A DNA stretch of 64,000 bases, from the NCBI GenBank assembly GCA_002529455.1, contig NYMS01000048.1, positions 434,001 through 498,000 on the forward strand, in the 5' to 3' direction. The stretch comes from Glycomyces fuscus. Its GTDB lineage: Bacteria; Actinomycetota; Actinomycetes; Streptosporangiales; Streptosporangiaceae. Every line of letters starts with the position of its first letter. The stretch's first letter is position 1. Shown here in pieces: positions 24,772 to 31,433 of this stretch. The notes beneath the pieces were generated by a model. That model searched no databases. It saw only the letters and a list, made by a program, of their open reading frames with translations, and was not told where the DNA came from. The position numbers and the translations under genes are program-made.

Positions 24772-25269
24772 CTACCGGTAGTTGACGAACTGGAGCGCCA
24801 GGTCGAAGTCCTTCTCCTTGATGAGGTTCTGGACGTTCTGGAGGTCGTCCTTCTTCTTGGAGCTGACGCGCAGCTCGTCCCCCTGGATCTGGGCCTTGAC
24901 GCCCTTGGGGCCCTCGTCGCGGATCAGCTTGGAGATCTTCTTGGCGTCCTCGGAGGTGATGCCCTCCTTGAGGCCGACGGGAAGGCGGTACTCCTTGCCC
25001 GAGGGCTTGGGCTCGTCGGCGGCGTCCAGGATCTTCAGGGAGAGCTTGCGCTTGACCAGCTTCTCCTTGAAGACGTCCAGGGCCGCGTTGACCCGCTCCT
25101 CGGAGTTGCCCTTGATCTCGATCCCGTCCTCGCCCTGCCAGGCGATGGTGGTTCCGGTGCCCTTGAAGTCGAACCGCTGGGCCAGCTCCTTGGCGGTCTG
25201 GTTCAGGGCGTTGTCGACCTCCTGACGGTCGAGTTTGGACACGACGTCGAAACTGGATTCGGCGGCCAC
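24772..25269 (-). CDS. yajQ: YajQ-family nucleotide-binding protein
   Basis: The 165-aa protein shows the YajQ signature across its length: ESSFDVVSKLDRQEVDNALNQ, RFDFKGT, SVLKGE-like GDELRVSSKKKDDLQ and the end ALQFVNYR. YajQ proteins have two RRM-like folds and bind nucleotides; some bind cyclic di-GMP and affect transcription, but the role in actinomycetes is not settled. The start codon is a GTG. It is a single-gene unit, convergent with the protease gene. Confidence 0.93.
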   Translation of the reverse strand: MAAESSFDVVSKLDRQEVDNALNQTAKELAQRFDFKGTGTTIAWQGEDGIEIKGNSEERVNAALDVFKEKLVKRKLSLKILDAADEPKPSGKEYRLPVGLKEGITSEDAKKISKLIRDEGPKGVKAQIQGDELRVSSKKKDDLQNVQNLIKEKDFDLALQFVNYR

Positions 25270-25501
25270 GTTCGCTCACACCCCGCTAGGTCTCATGGGT
25301 CGCGGGCGCCCGTGGACGCCCGCGTGGGTTCTCGTCGGTCCGCGCCGGATCCTGCGCGGACAGCTCTCAGAGCTTAGCCGCGCGCTGCTCAGGCTGCCCG
25401 ACGTCCCCGGTCGGGGCGCGCCCGGACAACCGATTTCAGGTTCGGGCGGATCATCCGCTATTCTCGGTGATGCGCCGCGACGAACACGTCGCCGCAGCCC
25501 A

Positions 25502-25583
25502 GGCAGGTTGCCCGAGCGGCCAATGGGAGCGGACTGTAAATCCGTCGGCTTTGCCTTCCAAGGTTCGAATCCTTGACCTGCCA
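25502..25583 (+). tRNA. tRNA-Tyr (GTA)
   Basis: An 82-nt class II tRNA. The acceptor arm GGCAGGT (25502-25508) pairs with ACCTGCC (25576-25582) and an A discriminator follows. The anticodon GTA is at 25536-25538. A long variable arm (CGGCTTTGCCTTCC region) and the T loop GGTTCGAATCC are present. CCA is not fully encoded. Confidence 0.95.
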
Positions 25584-25589
25584 CACGGG

Positions 25590-25637
25590 GAGAAGGCCCC
25601 GGTGAACAGCGGAGACGCTGGACACCGGGGCCTTCTC
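25590..25637 (+). terminator. Terminator after tRNA-Tyr
   Basis: A perfect 15-bp stem (25590-25604 with 25623-25637) whose 18-nt loop has an inner AGCG/CGCT pairing. It begins 6 nt after the tRNA and lacks a T-tract. Confidence 0.7.
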
Positions 25638-26190
25638 GCGTTCCCGGGCGCTGCGCGCCGCCGCGGGCCCTCCGCGGCCGCCCACGGCCTCCCGGGACCG
25701 GCCGGCCGCCCGCTGCCGCCCAGGGGTGGCCGCGGCCGTCCGGGGCGCCGCGCAGCGCCCGGGGCGCACCCCTGCCTTCCGGGGAGGGCGGTCCCGTGCG
25801 AGGCGGCCCCGGGAGGGAGCGGCGCCCGCGGCGGGGGAGACGCGCGTCACACTCTCCGTGCCGCCGACGGCCCGCAGGGCGTTCCGGACCCCGGGCACCG
25901 CTGTTTTTCGGATTCGGCCGATCGCGGATCCGTCGCGGTCAGGACACGGGAGGGTAACGCGGGTTTCCGTGTCCCGTGCGGGGGCGCGGAGGGAGACGTT
26001 GCACGCCCACCTGTGCGCTGAGCTGCGGTTTCGCGGTGACCCTCGGAGGCTCGGTGCGCGGGGTCCGTCCCGGGTGGGCGGATAGCGGGAGGTGTGTCCG
26101 CTTCGCCGGTCGGGCTCCGTCTTGACCCGGGGTCGGCCCTTTGGGCGTGTCGAGCGAAAAGGCATCCAATGCAGCTATTCGCGGCCGACG
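25638..26190. other. Long non-coding GC-rich stretch
   Basis: About 550 bp between the tRNA-Tyr terminator and the promoter region of the secreted gene cluster. Open frames exist on both strands, but their composition is that of random GC-rich DNA (Arg/Pro/Ala-rich) with no ribosome binding site. I see no RNA gene or repeat here. Confidence 0.5.
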
Positions 26191-26198
26191 CGAAAAGA

Positions 26199-26212
26199 AT
26201 TGTCGCGACAAT
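26199..26212. promoter_or_regulatory. Perfect 14-bp palindrome upstream of the secreted cluster
   Basis: ATTGTCGCGACAAT is fully symmetric and lies 30 bp upstream of a TTGACA box, a position suited to an activator or repressor of the four-gene secreted cluster. Confidence 0.5.
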
Positions 26213-26241
26213 CTGGACAAAATGCTTTCCGAGTTTCGGCG

Positions 26242-26270
26242 TTGACAAAAACTGGGGGCCAGATGATGAT
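26242..26270 (+). promoter_or_regulatory. Candidate promoter of the secreted cluster
   Basis: TTGACA (26242-26247), a 17-nt spacer and GATGAT (26265-26270). An inverted repeat CTGGGG...CCCCAG spans the -10. The 5' leader to the first ATG would be about 75 nt. Confidence 0.5.
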
Positions 26271-26353
26271 TGCCCCAGTCCACCGCGACACAGGTGCAAC
26301 AAGCGCCTGAGTCTTTTTCTGTCGATACCTCGTAACCGATTCTCGGGGGAAGC

Positions 26354-26599
26354 ATGATCAAGAAGATGGCCGCTGCTGGCCTGGTCGCCGGTGCCGCGAT
26401 GGGCGCGCTCCTCATGGGGGCCCCGGCTCACGCCTCGCACGGTGGTGACCAGCAGTTCAACCAGAACCTGCAGCTGGTTCCGATCCAGTCCTGCAACCTG
26501 GAGGCCAGCATCGGCCTCGTTGCGGTCAACATCCCGATCCTGTCGCCGCAGACCACCGGCGACTGCGTGAACGGCCCCGTCGGCACCAACATCAGCTAG
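26354..26599 (+). CDS. Small secreted protein, tandem family member A
   Basis: An 81-aa precursor. A signal peptide (MIKKMAAAGLVAGAAMGALLMGAPAHA) is followed by a mature peptide SHGGDQQFNQNLQLVPIQSC and the conserved segment GLVAVNIPILSPQTTGDCVNG. Two cysteines are invariant across the four tandem paralogues. It is the first gene of the cluster, with GGGGGAAGC before the ATG. I do not recognise the family. A small secreted two-cysteine paralogue set suggests cell-wall or hyphal-surface proteins functionally akin to chaplins or rodlins; this is inference only. Confidence 0.8.
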   Translation: MIKKMAAAGLVAGAAMGALLMGAPAHASHGGDQQFNQNLQLVPIQSCNLEASIGLVAVNIPILSPQTTGDCVNGPVGTNIS

Positions 26600-26655
26600 T
26601 TCCGGCAGTCCGTCCTCACAAGACGATTCCACAAACTTTTTCGAAGGGTAATTCA

Positions 26656-26916
26656 ATGCTGCGTAAGCTCGGTGTTGCCGGCCTCGTCGCTGGTGCCGCT
26701 TTCGGTGTCGTTCTCGCCGGTTCCCCGGCCTCCGCCGGCGAGTCGCACGGCTCGCACGGTGGCGACCAGCAGTACAACCAGAACCTGCAGGCCATCCCGG
26801 TCCAGCTGTGCAACACGGAGGCCGCCATCGGCCTGGTCGCGGTCAACATCCCGATCCTGTCGCCGCAGACCACCGGTGACTGCGTCAACGGCCCGATCAG
26901 CACCAACATCGACTAG
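26656..26916 (+). CDS. Small secreted protein, tandem family member B
   Basis: An 86-aa paralogue of the preceding gene, with a signal peptide (LGVAGLVAGAAFGVVLAGSPASA). The mature part starts GESHGSHGGDQQYNQNLQAI and then carries VQLCNTEAAIGLVAVNIPIL and SPQTTGDCVNGPISTNID. The SHG-repeat N-terminus is histidine-rich, which could bind metal. It lies 56 bp after member A and 12 bp before member C, so the genes are probably one transcript. GAAGGG lies 9 nt upstream of the ATG. Confidence 0.8.
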   Translation: MLRKLGVAGLVAGAAFGVVLAGSPASAGESHGSHGGDQQYNQNLQAIPVQLCNTEAAIGLVAVNIPILSPQTTGDCVNGPISTNID

Positions 26917-26928
26917 GAGATCCCTCAG

Positions 26929-27192
26929 ATGCTGCGCAAGCTCACCACCGCCACCGCCGTCGCTGGGATCGCCCTGGGCGCCATCCTGGCCGCCACGCCC
27001 GCCTCCGCGGGCGAGTCGCACGGCTCGCACGGCGGCGACCAGCAGTACAACCAGAACCTCCAGCTGGTTCCGGTCCAGCTCTGCAACACCGAGCTGGTGG
27101 TCGGCCTGGTGGCCGCCGTCAACGTGCCGGTCCTGTCGCCGCAGACCACCGGTGACTGCGTCAACGGCCCGATCAGCACCAACATCGACTAG
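26929..27192 (+). CDS. Small secreted protein, tandem family member C
   Basis: An 87-aa paralogue with its signal peptide ending ATPASA and the mature part GESHGSHGGDQQYNQNLQLV, then VQLCNTELVVGLVAAVNVPV and LSPQTTGDCVNGPISTNID. It is nearly identical to member B in the mature N- and C-terminal thirds, with one extra residue (AAVN) in the hydrophobic centre. It lies 8 bp before member D. Confidence 0.8.
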   Translation: MLRKLTTATAVAGIALGAILAATPASAGESHGSHGGDQQYNQNLQLVPVQLCNTELVVGLVAAVNVPVLSPQTTGDCVNGPISTNID

Positions 27193-27200
27193 GGGACGGC

Positions 27201-27530
27201 ATGCTGCGCAAGTTCACGGCGGCCACCGCCATCGCAGGTGTCGCCCTGGGCGCGCTGCTCGCCTCCTCGCCCGTGTTCGCCGGTTCCTCGCACGGTGGCG
27301 GCCAGCAGTTCAACCAGAACCTCCAGTTGGTTCCGATCCAGATCTGCAACGCCGAACTGGCCGTGGGACTGGCGGGGGTGAACGTGCCGATCCTGTCGCC
27401 ACAGACGACGGGTGACTGCATCAACGGTCCCGCCGGCACCAACGTCCAGCACGACAGCTCCGAAGGCCACGACAGTGGTGACACGGAGGGTCACAAGGAC
27501 GAGGGTGACAACGGGGACAACGGGTACTAG
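27201..27530 (+). CDS. Small secreted protein, tandem family member D with acidic tail
   Basis: A 109-aa member of the cluster. After the signal peptide (ending SPVFA) it has GSSHGGGQQFNQNLQLVPIQ, the two family cysteines (QICNAEL, GDCINGP) and the shared IPILSPQTT-type core. It differs from the others by a 26-residue His/Asp/Glu/Gly tail (HDSSEGHDSGDTEGHKDEGD and on). The tail is strongly acidic with several His and could bind cations. It is the last gene before the terminator at 27590. Confidence 0.8.
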   Translation: MLRKFTAATAIAGVALGALLASSPVFAGSSHGGGQQFNQNLQLVPIQICNAELAVGLAGVNVPILSPQTTGDCINGPAGTNVQHDSSEGHDSGDTEGHKDEGDNGDNGY

Positions 27531-27589
27531 CCGCCTCCGGGCGGCGGGGTCCCCGATCCCGCAGTGACGGAAGCGCGAGTGGTTCGTCG

Positions 27590-27618
27590 AGGCCCTCCGG
27601 CAGTCTGCCGGAGGGCCT
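27590..27618 (+). terminator. Terminator of the secreted cluster
   Basis: A perfect 13-bp stem (27590-27602 with 27606-27618) with a 3-nt loop, 60 bp after member D; there is no T-tract. Confidence 0.7.
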
Positions 27619-27666
27619 TGCCGCAGGTAGGACAACCGAGGGAACCGACGTGGGGGGAGATGCCAG

Positions 27667-28221
27667 ATGAGGCGCACGATCCTGACGGGAGCACTGCTGC
27701 TGTTGGCGGCCACCGGCTGCGGCGAGCAGGTGGCCACGCCCGACCCGCCCGAGGGCATCGACGCCCCGGGGGCGGAGCAGAGCCCGCAGGGCGAGACCGC
27801 CGGCCCGCAGGAGCAGGCCAGTCCGCAGGAGACGCAGCCCGCTCCGGAGGAGGACGCCGACCAGAGCAGCGGCACCTTCGTCTTCAACCGGTACGGGAAC
27901 GAGAACGGGTTCGACGACCAGACCCCCACCGAGTACGTCGCCACGGAGTTCACCACCTTCACCGACATGGAGTGGGGAACGTGGGCGGACGAGGTCGCGC
28001 GCGGCGAGGGAGGGCTCAAGGGGACCTGGTGCATGGAGGAGGGGTGCCAGGACGACCCCTACGAGGTCGAGGTCGAACTGGGTGACCCGGTGGACGTCGA
28101 CGGCACCACGTACTTCTCCACATACACGATCACCGACTACGGCGAGGACATGTCCGAGGAGATGCGCGGGGCGCTGGAGGAGGCCGACAGCGGAGCCCTG
28201 GCGCTGCCGAACGCCGAGTGA
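27667..28221 (+). CDS. Lipoprotein of unknown function
   Basis: A 184-aa protein with a type II signal peptide: RR, hydrophobic LTGALLLLAATGC, lipidated Cys19. A Pro/Glu/Gln-rich spacer of about 50 residues follows, then a domain with two further cysteines (TWCMEEGCQDDPYEVEVELG) and many Asp/Glu/Tyr. It is probably anchored on the outer face of the membrane. GGGGGAGAT precedes the ATG. It lies downstream of the small secreted cluster but behind its own leader. No domain is recognised. Confidence 0.75.
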   Translation: MRRTILTGALLLLAATGCGEQVATPDPPEGIDAPGAEQSPQGETAGPQEQASPQETQPAPEEDADQSSGTFVFNRYGNENGFDDQTPTEYVATEFTTFTDMEWGTWADEVARGEGGLKGTWCMEEGCQDDPYEVEVELGDPVDVDGTTYFSTYTITDYGEDMSEEMRGALEEADSGALALPNAE

Positions 28222-28387
28222 TCCGGACCGGACGCCGCCGCGTCCGGCGGAGGTGAGCTTCGCCTCCCTCCGCAGAATCATGCCAAAGTTCCTCAAAAGA
28301 ACATAACGCCTGATCAAAACGGGTGGCCCGACCCTCTTCCCCGGGCCGGACGGCGGCGAAACGGGCGTGGCGCGCCCGCGAGGTCTC

Positions 28388-28393
28388 TAGTCT
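28388..28393 (+). promoter_or_regulatory. Candidate -10 box of the SMC operon
   Basis: TAGTCT lies 8 nt before the GTG start at 28402, as expected for a leaderless transcript. The 9-mer TAGTCTGCT recurs at 36587, before the Rad50-like ATPase gene. No -35 is evident. Confidence 0.4.
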
Positions 28394-28401
28394 GCTGAGT
28401 T

Positions 28402-30039
28402 GTGGGACTCAACCAGTGGACGGACAACCACGCGGACGACGGGCGGGGCGCCGACGGGCGGCCGACGCCACGGCACGGCCGCGCCTCCCTGCTGCGCCTG
28501 GCCGCCTGGTTCGAGGAGGCCGATCCGGACCGGGCCGACGCCCTCGCCGCCGCCTCGTACGCCCTCCACCCGGCCCTCCACCTGGAGGGAAGGGTGGACG
28601 AGGGCGTCGCCGCCACCACCAGCTGGTGGCAGGCCGAAGCCGACCGCAGCACCGTCATCGAGCACCCCGGCGCCCGCCCGCCCGAGCCGGTGAGCGACCA
28701 CCGCGCCCAGCAGGCCCGCCTGCGCGACGCCGCCGAGTCCTCCGCCCACTGGCGCCGCGCCGGTGCCGCGCAGATCCGCTCCCTGCTCGCCGAGCCCACG
28801 GGCCGCCGCACCCGTCTGGACCTGTCCGGCGCCGGGATGGAGGTCCTGATGGAACTCCTCACCGCGGCCCTGGGGTCCGGCGACGCCAGCAGGCGCCCCA
28901 CCTCCGCCGGGGACCTGGAGTTCGCGCTGCGCCTGCACGTCGTCGCCGCGCCGGGCGCCGGCGTCACCATCCGGGGCGAGGGCGGCGAGCTGACCCTGGA
29001 GGGGCTGCGCCTGCTGGTGACCCCCTACGAGCAGCACACCGCCGGTGACCTCGCCCCGCTCCCCGAGGAGCCGGAGGAGGCGGACCTCCTCGCCGCCGGT
29101 TCCCCGGACGGGGAGGACGCTCCCGACGCCTCCGGCGCCGACGCGGACCCGCTTCCTCCCGGGGACGGGGAGAGCCCCTCCGGGGTTCCCGGAACGCCGC
29201 CCGCGGACCCCCTTGCCTCCGCCGACCCCACCGCCTCCGCGAGCCCGGTGTCCCCGACCGCTCCGGCCTCCCCGGACGCGCCCGAGACCCCGGCCGCTCC
29301 CAGCGGTTCCGCGGCCCCTTTCGATCCGCGGGTTCCGGCCGCACCCGAAAACCCCGGGACCCCAGACGCCCTGGCGGCTTCTCAAGCCCCAGACGTCCCG
29401 GCGGCCCCACAGACCCCCGCCGCCCGGTTCCCGGCCGCCCCTGGCGACCCCGCGGACACGGAGGCCCCGGCCCGCTCCGCCGAGGGCCCGACGCCTCCGC
29501 CCCTCCCGGCGGACTCCGAGGGCCCCGACGCCCCGTCCGCGCCGTTCGACCCGCGGACTCCGGTCACCCCAGCCGCCTCCGAGAGCGCTGAGGCCCCGGC
29601 GGCCCCCTTCGACCCGCGCCTTCCCACAGCCCCTGACGGCCCGGCGAGCACGGACGCCCCCTCCTCCGACTCCGAGGGAACGGAGACACCACCGGCCCCG
29701 GCCGCTCCGGCAGGCCCCTTCTTCCCCCGGCACTCGGCGACCCCGCTGTACTCCGCGAACCCCGAAGCCCCATCCGTCTCGGACGTCCTCCGGGGCCCCG
29801 TCGCACCGTCCTACGCGGACATCCTGGGGCTTCCGTCCCCCTCCGAGGCCTCGCGCGCCCGGACCCTCGCACAAGAGCCCGCGACCACGGACGCGCCCCG
29901 GGCCCCGGGGCCGGCCCCCGCCCCCGCTCCCCGCCCCGAGGACACCGAACCCACCGGTAACCTCCCTGGACCGGACCCGGAGGCCCCCGGTCCGGCCGAC
30001 CTGTCCGCGAACCCGCCCGAGACGCGATCGTGGGAGTGA
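28402..30039 (+). CDS. jetA: Wadjet type II JetA-like protein (DUF2397), N-terminally truncated, long Pro/Ala tail
   Basis: Residues about 25-215 match the C-terminal half of DUF2397/TIGR02677 proteins: RASLLRLAAWFEEADPDRAD, STSWWQAEADRST-like TTSWWQAEA, RAQQARLRDAAE, MELLTAALG, GELTLEGLRLLVTPYE. The usual N-terminal half of about 300 residues (the kleisin-like winged-helix region) is absent. A stop codon lies two codons upstream of GTG 28402 and no remnant is seen. Residues 216-545 form a Pro/Ala/Asp-rich, probably disordered tail with repeated PFDPR motifs. In type II Wadjet, JetA is the kleisin of an SMC complex that recognises plasmids. The stop overlaps the next start (TGATG). Whether this short form works is unknown. 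Confidence 0.75.
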   Translation: MGLNQWTDNHADDGRGADGRPTPRHGRASLLRLAAWFEEADPDRADALAAASYALHPALHLEGRVDEGVAATTSWWQAEADRSTVIEHPGARPPEPVSDHRAQQARLRDAAESSAHWRRAGAAQIRSLLAEPTGRRTRLDLSGAGMEVLMELLTAALGSGDASRRPTSAGDLEFALRLHVVAAPGAGVTIRGEGGELTLEGLRLLVTPYEQHTAGDLAPLPEEPEEADLLAAGSPDGEDAPDASGADADPLPPGDGESPSGVPGTPPADPLASADPTASASPVSPTAPASPDAPETPAAPSGSAAPFDPRVPAAPENPGTPDALAASQAPDVPAAPQTPAARFPAAPGDPADTEAPARSAEGPTPPPLPADSEGPDAPSAPFDPRTPVTPAASESAEAPAAPFDPRLPTAPDGPASTDAPSSDSEGTETPPAPAAPAGPFFPRHSATPLYSANPEAPSVSDVLRGPVAPSYADILGLPSPSEASRARTLAQEPATTDAPRAPGPAPAPAPRPEDTEPTGNLPGPDPEAPGPADLSANPPETRSWE

Positions 30040-31433
30040 TGGAGACGGACACCTACAGCGAGGACGCCGCGCTCATCGGCGAGCGCCAGGCCGCGGCCCG
30101 CGCCCTCCTGGCGCGGCCCCTGCTCACCGAACGCACCCACCCCGCCGAGTTCGCCCTCGTGCGCTCCCACGCCGAGTGGCTCGTCCAGCGGTTCCAGCGC
30201 GTGCTCGGCTACCGCCTGACCGTCGCCGAGGACCACGCCCGCCTGGTCAAACGCGGCCTCGTCACGGAGGTCGCGCGCCCCCTCACGCGCGGGACCGGCG
30301 CCCCCTTCACCCCGCGCACGCACACCTACCTGGCCCTGGTCCTGGCCGTCCTGGTCGAGGAGCACGGCCCCACCACCGTCCGCGCCCTGGCCGGACAGGT
30401 GCGCTCCGCCGCGTACGAGGCCGCGGTCGACGCCGACCCCGCGCGCGGCCTCGCCGAGCGCCGCGCCTTCTGCGCTGCCCTGCTCCACCTGGTCGCGCTC
30501 GGCGCCCTCACCGAGGACTTCGGCGCCATCGCCGACTACCAGGAGGACCCCTCCGCCGACGCCGAGCTGATCCCGCACACGCAGGTCCTGCGCTCGGTCG
30601 CCGTCCACCTGCCCAGTGCCTCCGACGACCCCGACTCCTTCCTCGCCGCCGTGTGCGACACCGACCCCGACGGCGACCACCAGGGCGAGACCGCCCTGCG
30701 CAGGCTCCTCGCCGAGACCGCGGTCGTCTACCGCGAGGAACTCCCCGACCGCCAGCGCGACCGCCTCGCCGCGCACCAGTGGCGGGCCGCCGCGGCGCTC
30801 GGCAACCTCCTGGGCTGCGACACCGAGGTCCGCGCCGAGGGCGTCGCCCTCGTGATGCCCGACGAAGCGGGGGTCCTCCCCGCCTTCCCCTCCGACGACC
30901 CCGTCGGACAGGTCGCCCTGGCCCTGCTCCGGCACCTCTCCGGCCGCCTGCACCCCGGCCGCCCCGCCACCTCCGTCCCCGTGCCGGAGGGGGAGCTGAA
31001 CGCCGCGCTGGAGGCCCTCTGCGGCGCCGACGCGCCCGCGCGGGCCGAGTGGGCCCGCACCGCGGGGCCCGAGGTCCCCGATCCCGGACGTCTGCGTGAG
31101 CGGGTCCTGGTCCTGCTGGCCGACCTCGGGCTGCTGCGGGGCGCCCCCGGGCGGTGGCGGCTCACCGCCGCGGCCGCCCGCTACGGAGCCGAGACGGACG
31201 TCCGCGTCCCCCCGATCCAGGACAATGACGAAGACAGCCGGACACACCCCGACCCGGTGCGTGCCCCCGGCGACGACGAGGGTGAACCCGACGCTCCCGC
31301 CGACCCCCGCGGCGACCTGAGCCGGGTGGCGTCCGTGCTGCAAGCGGTGGCGAACGAGAAGGTGAGCGCGACCAGTGGTGACTCAGGAGACCAGCCAGGC
31401 CCCGGAACCGGCGGCGACGACGGGCCCGGCTGA
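30039..31433 (+). CDS. jetB: Wadjet type II JetB-like protein (DUF2398)
   Basis: The 464-aa protein matches DUF2398/TIGR02678. Landmarks are RQAAARALLARPLLTERTHP, FALVRSHAEWLVQRFQRVLGYRL, PFTPRTHTYLALVLAVLVEE and the winged-helix-rich C-terminal half with a LALLRHLSG segment. It is the MukE-like (KITE) accessory subunit of the SMC complex. ATG 30039 overlaps the preceding stop; in-frame GTGs at 30030 and 30036 are alternatives. The last about 60 residues are acidic and disordered, and their codons overlap the start of the SMC gene by 59 bp. Confidence 0.85.
   Translation: METDTYSEDAALIGERQAAARALLARPLLTERTHPAEFALVRSHAEWLVQRFQRVLGYRLTVAEDHARLVKRGLVTEVARPLTRGTGAPFTPRTHTYLALVLAVLVEEHGPTTVRALAGQVRSAAYEAAVDADPARGLAERRAFCAALLHLVALGALTEDFGAIADYQEDPSADAELIPHTQVLRSVAVHLPSASDDPDSFLAAVCDTDPDGDHQGETALRRLLAETAVVYREELPDRQRDRLAAHQWRAAAALGNLLGCDTEVRAEGVALVMPDEAGVLPAFPSDDPVGQVALALLRHLSGRLHPGRPATSVPVPEGELNAALEALCGADAPARAEWARTAGPEVPDPGRLRERVLVLLADLGLLRGAPGRWRLTAAAARYGAETDVRVPPIQDNDEDSRTHPDPVRAPGDDEGEPDAPADPRGDLSRVASVLQAVANEKVSATSGDSGDQPGPGTGGDDGPG

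Noticed and set aside
25458..26165. Overlapping open frames on both strands after tRNA-Tyr
   Set aside because: They overlap the tRNA or its terminator, lack ribosome-binding sites and have random GC-rich composition.
28222..28401. Search for a degenerate N-terminal half of the DUF2397 gene upstream of 28402
   Set aside because: The 180 bp contains AT-richer intergenic sequence and stops in all useful frames, with nothing resembling the family N-terminus; the preceding gene is an unrelated lipoprotein.
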